Of a stretch of DNA of 64,000 nt, positions 23,287-36,208 are shown piece by piece. Source of the DNA: Akebia trifoliata (Eukaryota; Streptophyta; Magnoliopsida; Ranunculales; Lardizabalaceae); assembly GCA_017979445.1 (NCBI GenBank), contig CM030711.1, forward strand, positions 2,108,001 through 2,172,000. Reading direction: 5' to 3'. Below the pieces are notes generated by a model. That model was given only the letters and a program-made list of their open reading frames with translations, was not told where the DNA came from and ran no database searches. The number at the start of each line of letters is the position of its first letter. Position 1 is the first letter of the stretch. A program made the translations under genes and the position numbers.

Positions 23287-25644
23287 GGGTGTTGGAAAAT
23301 GACGACTCCTAAATATATTATCTGTTTCTTCCTCTCTAATTTTAGGTTTCGACAAGAAGACATTAGGTGTGATGGTGGAAAATAAAAAAACTTGATGTGT
23401 TGTAATACAAAGTTAGTGTGCCAATATAAATTCTCAACTCAAATGTCTTAAAAAAAACTCGTTTGTTCTGCCGATTTTTTTGGCGAGGAAAATGTACTTG
23501 TTGCCACCACTGAGACAGGACAAGATTCCTACCACCATAATGAGGTGGCGATTAATTGAAAGCGACTCCAGTCCAAGAGTTAGTATTACCAAGGAGTATT
23601 GGACCAATGGTGGGCCATGGTTGGGTGAAGAGCCGGTCAGCTCGTTCTGCACATGAAAATGAAACCTCCCTCTCCAAACTCTAACATTAAAGATTGTGAT
23701 TTGTGACTTAGCGACCACCAAAATCTATATTTTTCTTCAAAGAAATCTCGCCTCATTTTCCTCATCTTAGAAAAAATGGGTCGCTTTGATAGTAAGTATT
23801 ATCATGGAGTAGTGGTGGAAGTAGTTGGACAACATTATTCTTCTTTATCAACCCAAGTCTTGTATACGTGTGGACTTCTATACTTTAAAATAATTCTTAA
23901 TTCTATTGTTCTTTTTTTTTTAACTACTCAAAGGGTTCCCTCAATTATTCATCAATCATTTAAAAAAAATTAATTATTGGGAATCTATCAGTGGATAAGA
24001 TCGTACTTGAAACCCAATTCAATACTTCTTGGTGTGGATACAAGATTGTACTCGAGATAGAAATATAATATACATGAGTACATCTTGAAAGTAAAAAAAA
24101 AAAGAACTGATCGTCGGAGAAGGATTACTTCTACAGATGTATAACAATGGAATGAAGATCAAAACCCAAGACTAGGTCGTTGTGGCAAGAATGAGGAATC
24201 CAAAGAATAGAGAATTTCTGTATTCTTTATATATTGTTCTTTTAAATCTCTTCTCTTTCTATAGATTGATGTTGATCAATATAAAAGGGTTTTTTAACCT
24301 TTCCAATATGCAACGTTCTACCAGTAATGAAAGTAAATTTGTTAAACTAGGCATCAACCTAACCCAATTTTAACAGATAGAAATTTGTGATAATCCATTG
24401 GTTCGATTCTAGATCATCAAGTATGACCTAATTAGTACTTAAAATGGATCGGATATGAGTGTGTCCATATCCATATCATTTTTTTTTTATATATCCAAAT
24501 TCATATTCAGATCTGAATTCGACTCGGATCATATTAGTTAAGACCATATCCGAATCATTTTATTTTTATTAAAAACATATCCGGGATTCAATCCGATCGA
24601 ATTTAATGATTGGGGTTGGTTGGGTTGGATAATGTTCAATATTTTAAAATGACTTTAAACAAAACTGATAAAATATAACTAAATTGTGATTTGAACTCAA
24701 GATCTCTTTATTTTGAAGAGAGACATTGATCACTATACCCAACCGTTGTTGGAAGATGACTTAAAAAATGATTGATGGAAGATGGAATAAAAAATATAAT
24801 AATATATCATTTGGATCTTGACGGATATAGGAATGAAATCATATCCAATTCAGCTTAAGGGACATCAATCCATATCTGAACCATTTTTTAATTCAAATAT
24901 ACTTGATGAAACCAAACCTACTAAATTCAGATAACTCAGATTTCGAATAAAATCCATACCATTTTAAGCTTTAGGCCCAATAAAACCTATCTGATTAAAT
25001 GTGTGAAATTTTATAAATCATATGATACAAAATAAGTGAAGATTATTTATATTTTTTTATATCAAATCAAATTTGATCTATTCCGAAACCAATCTAATTG
25101 TTATCAGATAAGTTTTGATTCTTAATAATGAGATTTGATAAATAAATAAATCACAGTCAAACAATCCAAGTGTTTTTTTCAAATAAGCTATAAATTTGAT
25201 CTAATCCTTGTCGGATTATCAAAAATTTTCAACTCATTAGATTTGGGTCAAATTAGGGCCTAACAATGTTCAACTCTACCTGGCCCACTACCTGCTCTAT
25301 TGTGTATAATTAAATGTATATATGATTTTGAAATAAAATAAAATAAATAAATAAAGGTATCATGAATTAACAAATTTAATCTCTTGTGTAGCCATATTTA
25401 CTATTGAGATAGGGATTGGACCCCTATTTTTATTTAAAAATAATGACAAATAGTTCTGAACGAAATCAAAAGTATATGTATTTGTAATGTCTAAAAATCA
25501 ATAGAAACAAGAAATCCAACTTATATTGGATAAATCACTTAAGGTTTGTTTGTTATTTTGACGATTTTTTGGGCATTGTACCAAAAAAGTCAAAAAAGCG
25601 TGTTTGTTGCTTTTACTTCAATAGTTTTTGGGAAAAATCCAAAA
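23287..25644. other. Intergenic stretch without recognisable gene
   Basis: No supported gene. 24,680-24,760 read on the minus strand resembles a SINE 5' part (GGTTGGGTATAGTGATCAA, then GAGTTCAAATC). 24,400-25,270 is GATC/ATCCG-rich degenerate repeat DNA. Confidence 0.45.
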
Positions 25645-26639
25645 CTGCATTTTTAAGAAATTTTGTTGGGACTATTTTTGCGCGAGAACCACAAAAAATG
25701 TATGGGGGGAAATAATGATTTCAACTCTCACTCTTTTTAATTCATCGATTGAACAACATAATCAATTCGACCTCTCTTTATTACTTGCTCGTCCGTTTCT
25801 ATAACAAATAAGATTCTCCTAGAAGTAACTTCCCAATGTTTAAGCTTCTACTTCTCTTAGACATAGAATTCTAAAGCAAAAATTGGAATTTGTAATAAAC
25901 AGACCCTTAATCTTGATAGAGGTTAGATCTGACCTGAACCTGTCCATCGACATCCCTAACGTTAGATCATCAATTTGGGCCCACAAATTTTCAACTAAGA
26001 AGATCTCATAAATTGGGCCCACTTAATACTCGGTCTCCAACTGAGTAAATTTCGACCAGGTGTACGGCTCAGGAAAGGCGAACATGCAAACATCCTTAAT
26101 TAAGTACACTTGGTTGTATGTTGGATCTACTATTTGGAATAGGTCTGACACGTGTGCATGTTTGCCATGTGTACAAAGAAGCTTTTGGCCGGACGAAGTT
26201 GGATGCACAACCGCACTAACATAATAACAACCACTTGTATTAATTATAACGAAACAAAAGTTGGTTGTAAATTATCAATTAATGCGCTCAGTTCATACGA
26301 CCAATCAAAATAAAAAGCAGATAACGTTGACCATATTGATCCATCTATACTACGTGGCATTTCCTCATTATAGATTGATTTGATCGAGATGGCCCACACG
26401 GCTTCTCCAAATTGGCTGTCCTCTAACTAGTTTCCCACTCAGACTGCACAAAGCTTTAGCTTTCATACAGCTATAGCTAGGCTCACTCTCGCTCATTTCT
26501 TTTCCTTTTTTCCCCAATTTGATAATATTTTAATTATTTTAGGTTGATTTGTTTTATTCCAAATCACAAAATTCAGAATTTATACTATTATGCAAATATT
26601 TAGGTTCAAGTAAACCTAAATATTTAAACTCACTCCCCT

Positions 26640-26777
26640 TCTTACGCATGTCCCCCTACACTCCCCTCACATAATCGTAGATTAGTTACTTTGAGATACA
26701 CAAAAAAAAAAGAATATTTATGATTATACGTATCTCAATGCAATTGATCTACAATTATGTGATGGGGACATAAGGCG
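26640..26777. mobile_element. Hairpin element, unit 1 copy
   Basis: The arms read ATGTCCCCCTACACTCCCC-TCACATAATCGTAGAT and, on the other strand, TATGTCCCCATCACATAATT-GTAGAT. The loop region contains GAGATACACAA and GTATCTCAA. The duplicate copy is at 38,641-38,782. Confidence 0.6.
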
Positions 26778-28434
26778 GGGCGTGTGTCAAAGAAGGGTAT
26801 TAGAAAGTCATTACATACAAAAATATTCATTATTTATTCTCTACAAAAATATTATATAGGGATAAATAATTGATCAAGATTCTTATTTAATTTGACTTAA
26901 TTTAGTTGACTCGATGATTTGTTGAGTTGACTAAATGAGTTTGTTTCTTCGAATTTTTAAGCTGAGTCACCTTTAAATCCAACCAATTTAACTCGAGTCG
27001 ATACGATGAATTTGAAAACTATGCTTTATATTATAAATAGTGACACGATTAAAAAAAAGAAATTGAATTATTTTATGATCAAATTCCAAAATTGAATTCT
27101 AGAATGAGAGCGACTTGTTGGGTAGAATATTACTAGTACTTCGATGTCATCCAGTAAGGATACAAGTTGTACTCTTTTTCTTTTTCATCTTCTCCTTCTT
27201 CTTCTTTGATTTTTCTACCATTTCGACAAAATTTTGATTTCTGATTATTTTTTTAATATGTCAAATTAAGATAAGATTGAATCCTACTTTTTCCCACCCA
27301 ACTTGGGGGCTGTAACATTATATATTATAGATTTTTTTATGTGATTCGATTTCATACTTGGAGAGAGACTTATCGTGTTGGAGTTCTTGAGAAAAGATGG
27401 GAACACATAAGGGAGTAGTGGTAGAGCACATTAGATAAAATTATTACTTTAATAAAACCTTTTTAAACAATGTTTCCATAAAGCTACTTTATAAACTAAA
27501 AGGTAGGTGTCCTTAGATTCAAAGAATGTAGATTGGTTGGTGGATAGTGGTACGTTCGGCTTGACCTTCATAAAGTTAGAGATAAAAGAGAGACATAAAT
27601 ATAAAGAGAATCCTTTTAGATCATAAATTCAACTCCATGCACAGATATTAACATAATTTTTCCATAAGCATATATTGGAGTAGTAAATAAGCTATCTTCT
27701 TTTCTTTTTTGAAAATATTTCCATTCCTTGATAAAGTACTAGGTAGGATGCATTGTAATAAGGTTTTTTTTGTTTTTTTTCTCGCTAATCAAGCGAATTT
27801 TATAAAGAATAAAAAATTACATACATCTAGGCTATTGGAGATTCATTTAATCACTTTTAAACGCCTTACGAGCAATCAATGAAAGACTCTCAACAGAAGA
27901 GAAAAAACCATTACACTTATACCTTGAAATGCACGACATTGCCAACCTTGCATGGATTCCCTACTCCAAAGCATCAGTATTGTACCTTTGAAAATTATTG
28001 TTTAAGTTAGATTCACGGTAATTTTTTTAGTTAGAATTTCTTCACAAATGTATTTAATTATGACCCAAGATTGTTCTTTTTTTTTTTGAAAAACAAACTC
28101 ATGCTTGAGTTTTTCTCTTCTTCTAGATTCTCTAGGTGTCAGTTATGTCATCGACTCTCGCCTCCCAAAACTAAGTAAAGAAGAAATTCTTGTTTATATA
28201 AGGTTGTCCCCTTTGTTTTGGGGAAACTACTCACCTTCTTGTCCTTATACTCATGTATTTATCTTCTTCTTAAATTTTCGAAGATCATGATCACTATTTC
28301 AATGAATTTATGTTTTATACAGGTTAGAAATTTCAAAATCAATCTACTATGAAACTTTTAACCCCATTAAAAATTATTTAGAATTGTGGAATGTTGATCT
28401 TTTACCTTTAATTTGCAAACCACTTTAGATGAGA

Positions 28435-28510
28435 TTAAAAGTTTCAGACTGACTTATTTTTTGTGAGGATAATCTCCTCACAAAAAATTAGTTCAATCTG
28501 AAACTTTTAA
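28435..28510. repeat. Long hairpin, unit 1 copy
   Basis: TTAAAAGTTTCAGACTGACT then TATTTTTTGTGAGG pairs, with few mismatches, with CCTCACAAAAAATTAG then TTCAATCTGAAACTTTTAA. The loop is only a few bases. The arms are about 34 bp. Confidence 0.85.
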
Positions 28511-29889
28511 CTAATAGAGGATAGAATTTGACCCCAACGTTGACTATATGTATATATATGTGCAATCGCAATCGCTAAACACATGAAATCCAATGCTTGG
28601 GATGTATCTTAGAGATAATGTGACGTATCTCTTAAATACATGTTTCATTCTAACTGTTACATTTCATGTTTAAAGGCTCGTGATCACGTGTTATGTATAT
28701 TTCAGTCTTATTTTAAGTCATAATAAATAAATTTACTAAGAATACATATAACCTCATTTTTCATTTGTGGCGCCACCCTATTTGATTGAGATGGATATTC
28801 TAGTATGTTAAAAGTCTTAATTAGACCAAGATATCCGTACCCCTAATACTTTCTAAGCTGTAAATCCGTAAAATTAGCTAAGTAAAACCTCCAATTTTGA
28901 ATTCTAAGCTTTACGTTTGAAAAAAAGGGGTGATGACGACTTATTTCCCCATGTTGGTCAATAAAATAGAGAACTAAAATTACTATACCAACTTTTTCTT
29001 TTTCTTTTAAGATAAGATTTCAACCACCTATCGCGTTTAACTGTTAATTATGATAGAATTTTGGGCGCATTTACTTGCAAGTTACATTTCATATTCACCC
29101 AGGTGTGAATAATCATAGTCACAAAGTGAGAGTACAGGGTTTAAATCGACAAGGGAAAACTTCGAAAAAAACATTTAAAAAAAAAATTATATATATATAA
29201 TGAAAATTCATAAAATCAGATTATTATCATCAAATCCCATATTTTTACATTTATGAATCACAAAATTCTATTATGTATTAAATCTCACATTAAAAAAATA
29301 AGGAAGTGTCTAATTTTTTTTTTGATGAAAAAAAAAAGGGGAATAAAACAGCGATTTTCTGTAACAAAGGAAAATTTTGTGTTTTTTAATGATAAAGATG
29401 CTAGACATGTTTAAAACACTATTTTTCCAAAAAGCCACCATTTTTTGTTACTATGGGTATAATCATTATTTTTGTACTCTCTCTATTGATACTTCTACGA
29501 GGATTTTCGTAAAATCTCTCCGATGATCAAGTCAGTAACGAATTTAGCAAAGTAATTGAATCTCAAGAATTGAGTGCTTTTACCATGGTTTAATATCTTA
29601 TTTATAAAAAAAATTCTCCTATAAATCTTTTTTAAATCTATAGTTATCCATTAATTAATAGTTTTCTTTTAAATCACAACTTCCTTATTATGAGATATTT
29701 GAATTTAATACAAAGAAACATGATTTTCAAATACACGTACATGGTTGCCTAAACAATATAATACGTTCGGGAGTGTACATCAATCTTCACTTGGGAGTCG
29801 GAACTATTGGTTTCAACATGTTGAGACTTAAGGTGATTATCTAATGGGAGATTTGGTGACTTAATTTTATTTTGAGAGAATTACTGGCA

Positions 29890-30720
29890 CACCTTTCTAT
29901 TGCAATTTTATTACAAAAACCCCCTTACCTAATCAAGTTTGTTTATTTTCTTTACTAACCACGCTAGCATGACTAACTTAGTAAGATTGTAAAGGTTGTG
30001 CAATCCACATGGATTCTCAAATTGGCAACATAACATCACAACCTTCTAGATTTTTATTGAAAAACTCATATTAAAAAAGAATCCCTTTTTACCCTGGATT
30101 GAAGTTGTTGAAAATGGATGACTACCAAAGTCTCAAATTTAAAACTAAAATTCAACAATGAAAATTAATATTTTTTTTTAAATAAAAATAAAAAATAAAA
30201 AAAAATTCAAATTTTGTCATTTATAATCCTCTGGCATCTTTAGATGCCACAAATTGATGTCATTAAGATCTATTCAAAGGCATATTGAATAACAAATTAA
30301 CCGCATCAATTTGAAATTTATGGTGGAAATCCCCACTCCAAGGCTTCCCGGATAACAAATTTGATAAAGTAAGGTTGAGTGGGAAACATCTTCCTTACTA
30401 ATTTAATAAGATTTTAAGTCTTACTAAAGGTCATTTTGCTCAAATGGATAACCACATCGGCAATCCAATATCACAACCCTATAAGTTTATTCGAAAAACT
30501 TATATCCATTTTTTTTTCTCAAAATCAATTTTTTTTAGCTTGATTCAAGGTTTTGAAAATGCACGTCTATCAAATTTTCACATAACTCCCAAACTTAAAA
30601 TTGATATCTAATGGTGAAAAATCAGAATCATAAAACTCTGCCTTGTACAATCAAAAGAGGTGAGCCCTTAGTCAAGGTGTGAAATCCTTACTAACTTAGT
30701 AAGGCTAGTGGGACTCTTGT
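29890..30720. repeat. TTAGTAAG-type dispersed element, unit 1 copy
   Basis: Bounded by ACTAACTTAGTAAGA (29,962-29,976) and ACTAACTTAGTAAGG (30,692-30,706). Interior phrases such as GGCAATCCAATATCACAACC correspond in reverse complement to the element at 7860-8275. The second duplicated copy spans about 41,890-42,735. Confidence 0.5.
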
Positions 30721-31777
30721 TTATAAGTAGATGAGCCAACGTATTGGGTCGGGTTATTTAGGTGGATCACCAGTATATCCAGCCCGAACCCGAGTTCTGA
30801 TCGGATCTGAAAATGGATTAATGGGACCCACATTAAATGAAACAAGATCTATTACGCACTCAGAAACAGAGGAGGCAGGATCCAAACCCAATTATCAAAT
30901 GTGGTCCAAAATCTAGACCAGAATCCAAACATTCTGACACAGATGAGACAGGTGACCGAATAGCAATCCATGGGAGCCTGGTTTTAAGCCTACAAACAAA
31001 ACTAGGACCCTACTACCATGGTTTTCAAACTCGGTACGGTACCCAGTCTCAATCTTGGCACCCACCAAAACTGAGTTGACTCGTCCGATATATAAATCAT
31101 ACGTACAGTTCAATCAAACATATAGGATAAGGTTATGAGGACTAACGAAAAATCGCTCATATAAAAATAAAGAGTTACTATTGCCAAACCAAGTTTTTGC
31201 TAACCCCACACCAGCTGTGTGCAAATCTTTGATGCTTTTACAGTTGAGATTTATCCAATAATATTCTAGGGTACTTTGTGAAATAAGAAGAGACTTTTCA
31301 AAAAATTTAATGAACCCAGACAATTATTTTAGAGAGATTATATTGTCACACCAACTTTTGCTAATGCCATCCCAATTCATATGTAAATCACAAAGAATTA
31401 ACACACTGGTGTGGTTATAGAAGCTCTTTTATTTTTAATATATTTATAAAAATAGCAATGTATCCAAATTTGTAATTATTATTTTTACCAAAATGATTTA
31501 TATTCTATTAACTTTACCATTTCTGTGAACCTACAATCAACTCCAGCATAAATGTAAATTCATTAAATTATTAGTACACTACAATTCTTATAAATATTAA
31601 AAAACCTTGGCTGGGTCAATAGTTTAGGCAAAATACTTTAGTGTTCTAATAATTTCCTCAATATTACATTATAAGGTGGATAAAAAGATGCTGATCACAG
31701 AACCCCATTTTCCTATATAAAATGCTATTAGGCTAATGATTTTCTAGTTTGATTATTTTTACTCAATCTGTATTTTG

Positions 31778-31866
31778 TTGACGTGGCAAGGGCATAGAAT
31801 CATAGATGTTTTCCTTGTGTATCCCAAAGAAAACGATCTATGATTCTGTCCCCTTGCCACATCAAG
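31778..31866. mobile_element. Hairpin MITE, CATAGATTTTTC type, unit 1 copy
   Basis: The left arm is TGACGTGGCAAGGGCATAGA followed by ATCATAGATGTTTTCC. The reverse complement of the right arm is TGATGTGGCAAGGGGACAGA followed by ATCATAGATCGTTTTC. The loop carries GTGTATCCC. This is among the tightest hairpins in the window. Confidence 0.8.
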
Positions 31867-32829
31867 TATAGACCAAGTGAAAAAAATCAAATCAGGAAAT
31901 CGCACTCCATCGTATTAATATAGAGTCGTGATAATTTGAAACTCTTTTTTCAAACACCCCCTATACATCCTCATCACAAAAATGCAAATCCTTTGCTTTG
32001 AGATACACAAGAAAAAGATTTACGATTCTGTAACTGCCAGGTCACAGAGCACATGCGGGAGTGTCTAAAAAAATAGCGTCAAATTATCATTTGTCATTAA
32101 TATATGTCCTAATGGCACGTGCTAAGGTGTATTAAATGCAGTCTTTAAAACATTCCTCCTAAGGCATTTTAGATATTAAAAGAAAACAATAAGGACATTT
32201 AGAAAATATTAAGATTTCATGAAGATAGGAAGCAAATGATATATGCTTTTGACTACATGCATGTTGGTTCATGCACGTAAAAGAAGCACATTTAAACACG
32301 CAATACCAAAGCCCACCATGATGTGACGCAATGGAAGATGTATGGATGTGCACAAGAGTCTTGTACCATGCATGCTTGATGAAACATACATATGCATACA
32401 CCTGTGACACAAATGGAACACACATGCATGCGCGCACACCACAATGAAACATACACATGAATACATGCCCAAATTTGGATCCTGAATCTGCCAATAAGTT
32501 GTGGATCTTCCAGTAAGGAAAGGCATGGTTTTGGACCATCAAATGGACAACTATATATTATTTAGCTGATCCCAAATCTATGGGATAAGGCTTTATGATG
32601 ATGATCATGATGACTTTGATCACCTTGTAAGTTGACACATGCAAACATGTATATGATTTAAAATATCAGCCAAGATCGATACGAAACATTGATCCCGAAA
32701 TATTGAATGTTTAAAGTATGTATCAGAATGTATATGTGAATACTGTATTGATTTTTTTATTAACTGAAACATTCACTGTTGTTACGCCGAAAAGTAAAGG
32801 TTCTACATGAGCTCCCGTTTGCAGTGTGG

Positions 32830-33130
32830 GGGCAAATCACTAGGGGATTGGCTTCGAGTGTAGCACAACGTGAAAAAAACCCATATTTGAAGGTTGAAGA
32901 CCATCGAATTTCATAAAATTCAACAGACTAAGGCGTCAAATTTTTCATTGTCGAATCTTTTTTTTTCGACATACTGAAATCATCAAATTAATGGAGGATG
33001 GGGAAAATTCGATGGCTCTAGGCCATCTAATCTGGGAAACATCAAAATTTTCAACAGCCGTAGGCCGTCAAAATTCGTGGGCCACTACCCGTCAAATTTT
33101 TTTGTTGAATTTTTTAGTTTTCACATAGTG
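32830..33130 (-). mobile_element. CACTA (En/Spm-type) transposon terminus, truncated
   Basis: Read on the minus strand from 33,130, the sequence begins CACTATGTGAAAAC. It then repeats subterminal phrases such as AATTTGACGG, AATTTTGACGGCC and TTGAAAATTTTGATG. Arrays of short subterminal repeats next to a CACTA end are characteristic of the superfamily. No partner terminus or transposase was found nearby. Most of this block is missing from unit 2, where only the outermost part ending at 44,596 remains. Confidence 0.55.
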
Positions 33131-34381
33131 TAGGTAGGGTCAAATTTGCAGGGTCAGGAAAATACATACGCCCCTTCCATTTTTTGAGTAGTTTAGAAAG
33201 CGCTTTCCAATCTACGGTCCTTTGGAGGCAAGTAGTAAGAGCCCCTCAACTTCCAACTATGTGTACAAATTGGCAAGATCAATCGCCAAGATTTGGGTTT
33301 GGATAATCGAATCATGCTCATCCATTCCACTCTATCAAGATCTAAGTCTTTTCTTATTGAAAGTTGGTTCATATCTTTCTTTTTTACTTTTTTTTTTTTA
33401 TAATAACGTCGGTTTTCCCCGAACCCACCCTTTCTAGCGTGGATCAGTTCCTACAGTTACACACCCCAATATCTTCTTCCACTATCTCTATCTACGTTCA
33501 TTTCGAGCATTCGTCTCATATTTTTAGAAACTTCAATTAGAAAAATCAATCATTTTAATAAATATTTCTCTTTTTGACTGGATAAATTTTCATCAAAGCC
33601 AGGAAGAAAAAAGAAGACAATAAGGACTTTTCTATTTGACAAGTATAAGATTTCATTACAGACAAGAAACATGTTTCAAAAATAGGTCCAATACACCTAC
33701 CTACCTACATGCAAAGATGGGGAAAAAACAGCAGCCCAAGAAAGAAAAAATTACACGCCACCTTTTCATGCCAAAAGACTCACACAGCACCAAAGAGAAC
33801 CAGTTCTAAAATAGAAACAATGACTTTACAAACAAAATGGTTCACTCACTTCAAAGATATATGGGGGGATATGCCCCCAACAAATTGCAAATAGAAGACA
33901 TAATTATCTTGCCAAATTAATTAGGGTGAATTGCCATTTCGTGAGCTAAAATTGAGTTATTTATGATTCCGGCTAATTGTTCATTTTAATTATCAAATCA
34001 TGAATGATCACGTTTTTGTTAAAAAAAAATTCAGAACGATAACAAATTTGGTGGTTTTAAAGTGCTATTTCCAATTAGTCACTTTAAACTTGTGAAATTT
34101 TCACTTTAAAAATGTCTGAATTCGTTATGATTCACGTTTTGGTAATTAAAATGAATAGTGAGCCAGAATCGTAAATTTGTTAAAAGTTGATCACTTTTTC
34201 GTAAATATCCCAATTAATTATCAAAAAACTCTATATAAAAAAAATCTGGAGATCCACAAACAAAATCTTACATAGGACAGAAGACCAAGTAGAAAGAAAG
34301 CTAGAGTGATAGGAAGCTCTTCAGTCTCAAATAAGTGGGCACAAAGAAAGCTAGAGTGATAGGAAGATTTATCAAAAAAGA

Positions 34382-34700
34382 CCACCTATTTGGTGTGACA
34401 ACGAAAGTACAATCGAGTTAGCATCAAATACAATGTTTCACATTCGAACCAAACATATCGAGGTTCAACATCATTTTGTTCATGAAAAAATTCTCGGACA
34501 AGAAATTAAGTTAGAGAATGTGAGGACAAGAGACCAAGTTGCCGATATATTCACTAAAGCACTTGCAAAGGCAAAGTTCAAAGTGTTCAGAGAGTTTGAT
34601 TGAACGCAAGCATGCACTAAGTGGGAGTGTTGAAGTGTGGTGCATCTTCTAACCCTAGTTTACATGTTGAAGAATCGTGGAACGTCCGATTTTTGTAAAT
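34382..34700 (+). mobile_element. Ty1/copia retrotransposon 3' end, unit 1 copy
   Basis: A 73-codon open frame (34,382-34,603) reads PPIWCDNESTIELASN, then RTKHIEVQHHFVHEKIL, then VRTRDQVADIFTKAL. This is the C-terminal end of a copia polyprotein RNase H. A polypurine-like AAGTGGGAG directly precedes TGTTGAAG at 34,628, which fits the start of a 3' LTR. The rest of pol, the 5' LTR and gag are absent. Its 3' boundary is uncertain. Confidence 0.85.
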
Positions 34701-34893
34701 CACTTTCGATGGGATTAGATATCTTGGAATGAATTGATTTTTGGTGAGGATTTGACTCTTTTTAGGGACCTACAAATGCTTCCCATAAGTAGATTCTCAA
34801 TTATAAATTTGTAATTTTGATTAACAATAATAGATTCTCAGTTATAAAATCTTCCTTTAAAAAAATGGGTCAAACAATAAATTTAATTGTATT

Positions 34894-35043
34894 AACATTT
34901 AAAAGTTGGGGTGTGATAAATAATGTACAAAACTAGAGTGTAATACGTAAAAATTGGGTATCAACATTTAAAAGTTGGGGTGTGATAAATAATTTGATAA
35001 ATTAGGGTGCAATAGGTAAAAGTTAGGGTGCCAATAGAAACTC
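34894..35043. repeat. CACCCCAA-family repeat with internal 69-bp duplication (unit 1)
   Basis: AACATTTAAAAGTTGGGG starts at 34,894 and again at 34,963. The block ends with AGGGTGCCAATAGAAACTC. Unit 2 has a single AACATTTAAAAGTTGGGG in the corresponding block (about 46,358-46,440). Confidence 0.8.
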
Positions 35044-35747
35044 TCTTCTTTTAATTAGATTTGAGAGAAAGGAAAGAGAAACGTATAAAGAATTAGAGTA
35101 TTTTAATAATTTATTAAATACTTAAAGACAAATTAATAACTTAATATATATAAAGGGTATTTTTGATAGTTTTGGATAAGAATTGTGACGGAAGTTACAT
35201 AAAGTCTCTACTAAGAAAACATTTCAAAAACGGATCTTTAAATGTCAACATTCTATAACTGAGGATATGTTATTCCGTATTTTAATAAATGTGATTTTAA
35301 GAGTAATTTTCCAAAAAAAAATGCCCCCATCTAAACATTCTCACTCATAAGCATGAACCCATTTTTTTACAAGGATTTTTCACTAACAACCAAGAAAGTC
35401 ATTTTAAAAAAGGGTAAAATAATCTTCAAAAAAGTTTTAAAAACCAAAAAAAAAAATTCACATTTAAAATGTTTAATTGACAGAAAATAGGCCGAAAGGA
35501 GGTAAGTGAAACTGTTACATAACTATTGGGGTGGTAAGTGTAATTGTCAAAACATTAGGAGGTCAACATAGAATTATGCCATCAAATAAGGGGTGAAAGT
35601 ATAATTTACCCTTAAATTTACTTTCTATGTAATGTTCAGCGGTAGAAATACAGAAAATAGTTTCTCCAAAATCTGTTTTATGGCAGAACTTGTATTTCCC
35701 TATTATTCTTTAGATTGGGGTGAATTTAAAACGCACATTCATTTCTC

Positions 35748-36068
35748 TCATTGTTGAACTAGACGTCTCAAACATTTTGGAAAACTCGCCCGAGACAACT
35801 CGGTCTCGTTCACGGACCGATGATACGAGCCATCCTCGTTGACATTAAAATTCCTCATAAAACCAATATCCCATTTGTTATCATTCTCAATGTACAACAC
35901 CATTCTGGTCTGGAGATTTTTCTTACTATATGCAAATAAAAAATTGGGATTGAAGTGGAGACTCCCCAGACCATTATACAGTTTGCAAACCATGTTAGTC
36001 AACTTCAATGGAGTCATTCTAATCAGATCGAAATGCAACGCGGTGGACTTAGGCCAACCACCAATCAA
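35748..36068 (-). CDS. Unidentified 106-aa ORF downstream of CARB, unit 1 copy
   Basis: The open frame reads, among others, ALHFDLIRMTPLKLTNMVCK, LYNGLGSLHFNPNFLFAYS and MVLYIENDNKWDIGFM, and looks protein-like. Its last 20 or so codons derive from the dispersed TTCACGGAC / CTCGGTCTCG repeat, so the original C-terminus is lost. It lies 140 bp beyond the CARB stop on the same strand. The frame is open in both duplicated copies; the one clear substitution between them here (near 35,848) is silent. I do not recognise the family. It could be a gene fragment trapped next to the repeat. Confidence 0.35.
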   Translation of the reverse strand: MIGGWPKSTALHFDLIRMTPLKLTNMVCKLYNGLGSLHFNPNFLFAYSKKNLQTRMVLYIENDNKWDIGFMRNFNVNEDGSYHRSVNETELSRASFPKCLRRLVQQ

Positions 36069-36208
36069 ACCAATCTAAAATGACAAAACTGCGATAAATA
36101 GTTTATTAAAAACACTTCTTCAAAGACAACATTAATAAAAACAAATTTAACAATCAAAAAGGAAAAAAAAAAAAAAAAACATACTTGGATGCAAAAGAGC
36201 AGAACGGA

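Noticed and set aside
26023..26208. Minus-strand 61-aa ORF, conserved in both duplicated units
   Set aside because: Conservation is explained by the recent duplication; no domain or splice context was found.
30731..31113. Overlapping frames of 60-80 aa on both strands
   Set aside because: The region consists of GATCGGATCTGAAAATGG-type and TTTCAAACTCGG-type dispersed repeats; not a gene.
32159..32542. 127-aa minus-strand ORF, with overlapping shorter frames, repeated in the second unit
   Set aside because: It is rich in Cys/His/Met from CATG/CACA-type simple sequence, shows no domain, and its N-terminus differs between units because of indels; treated as chance.
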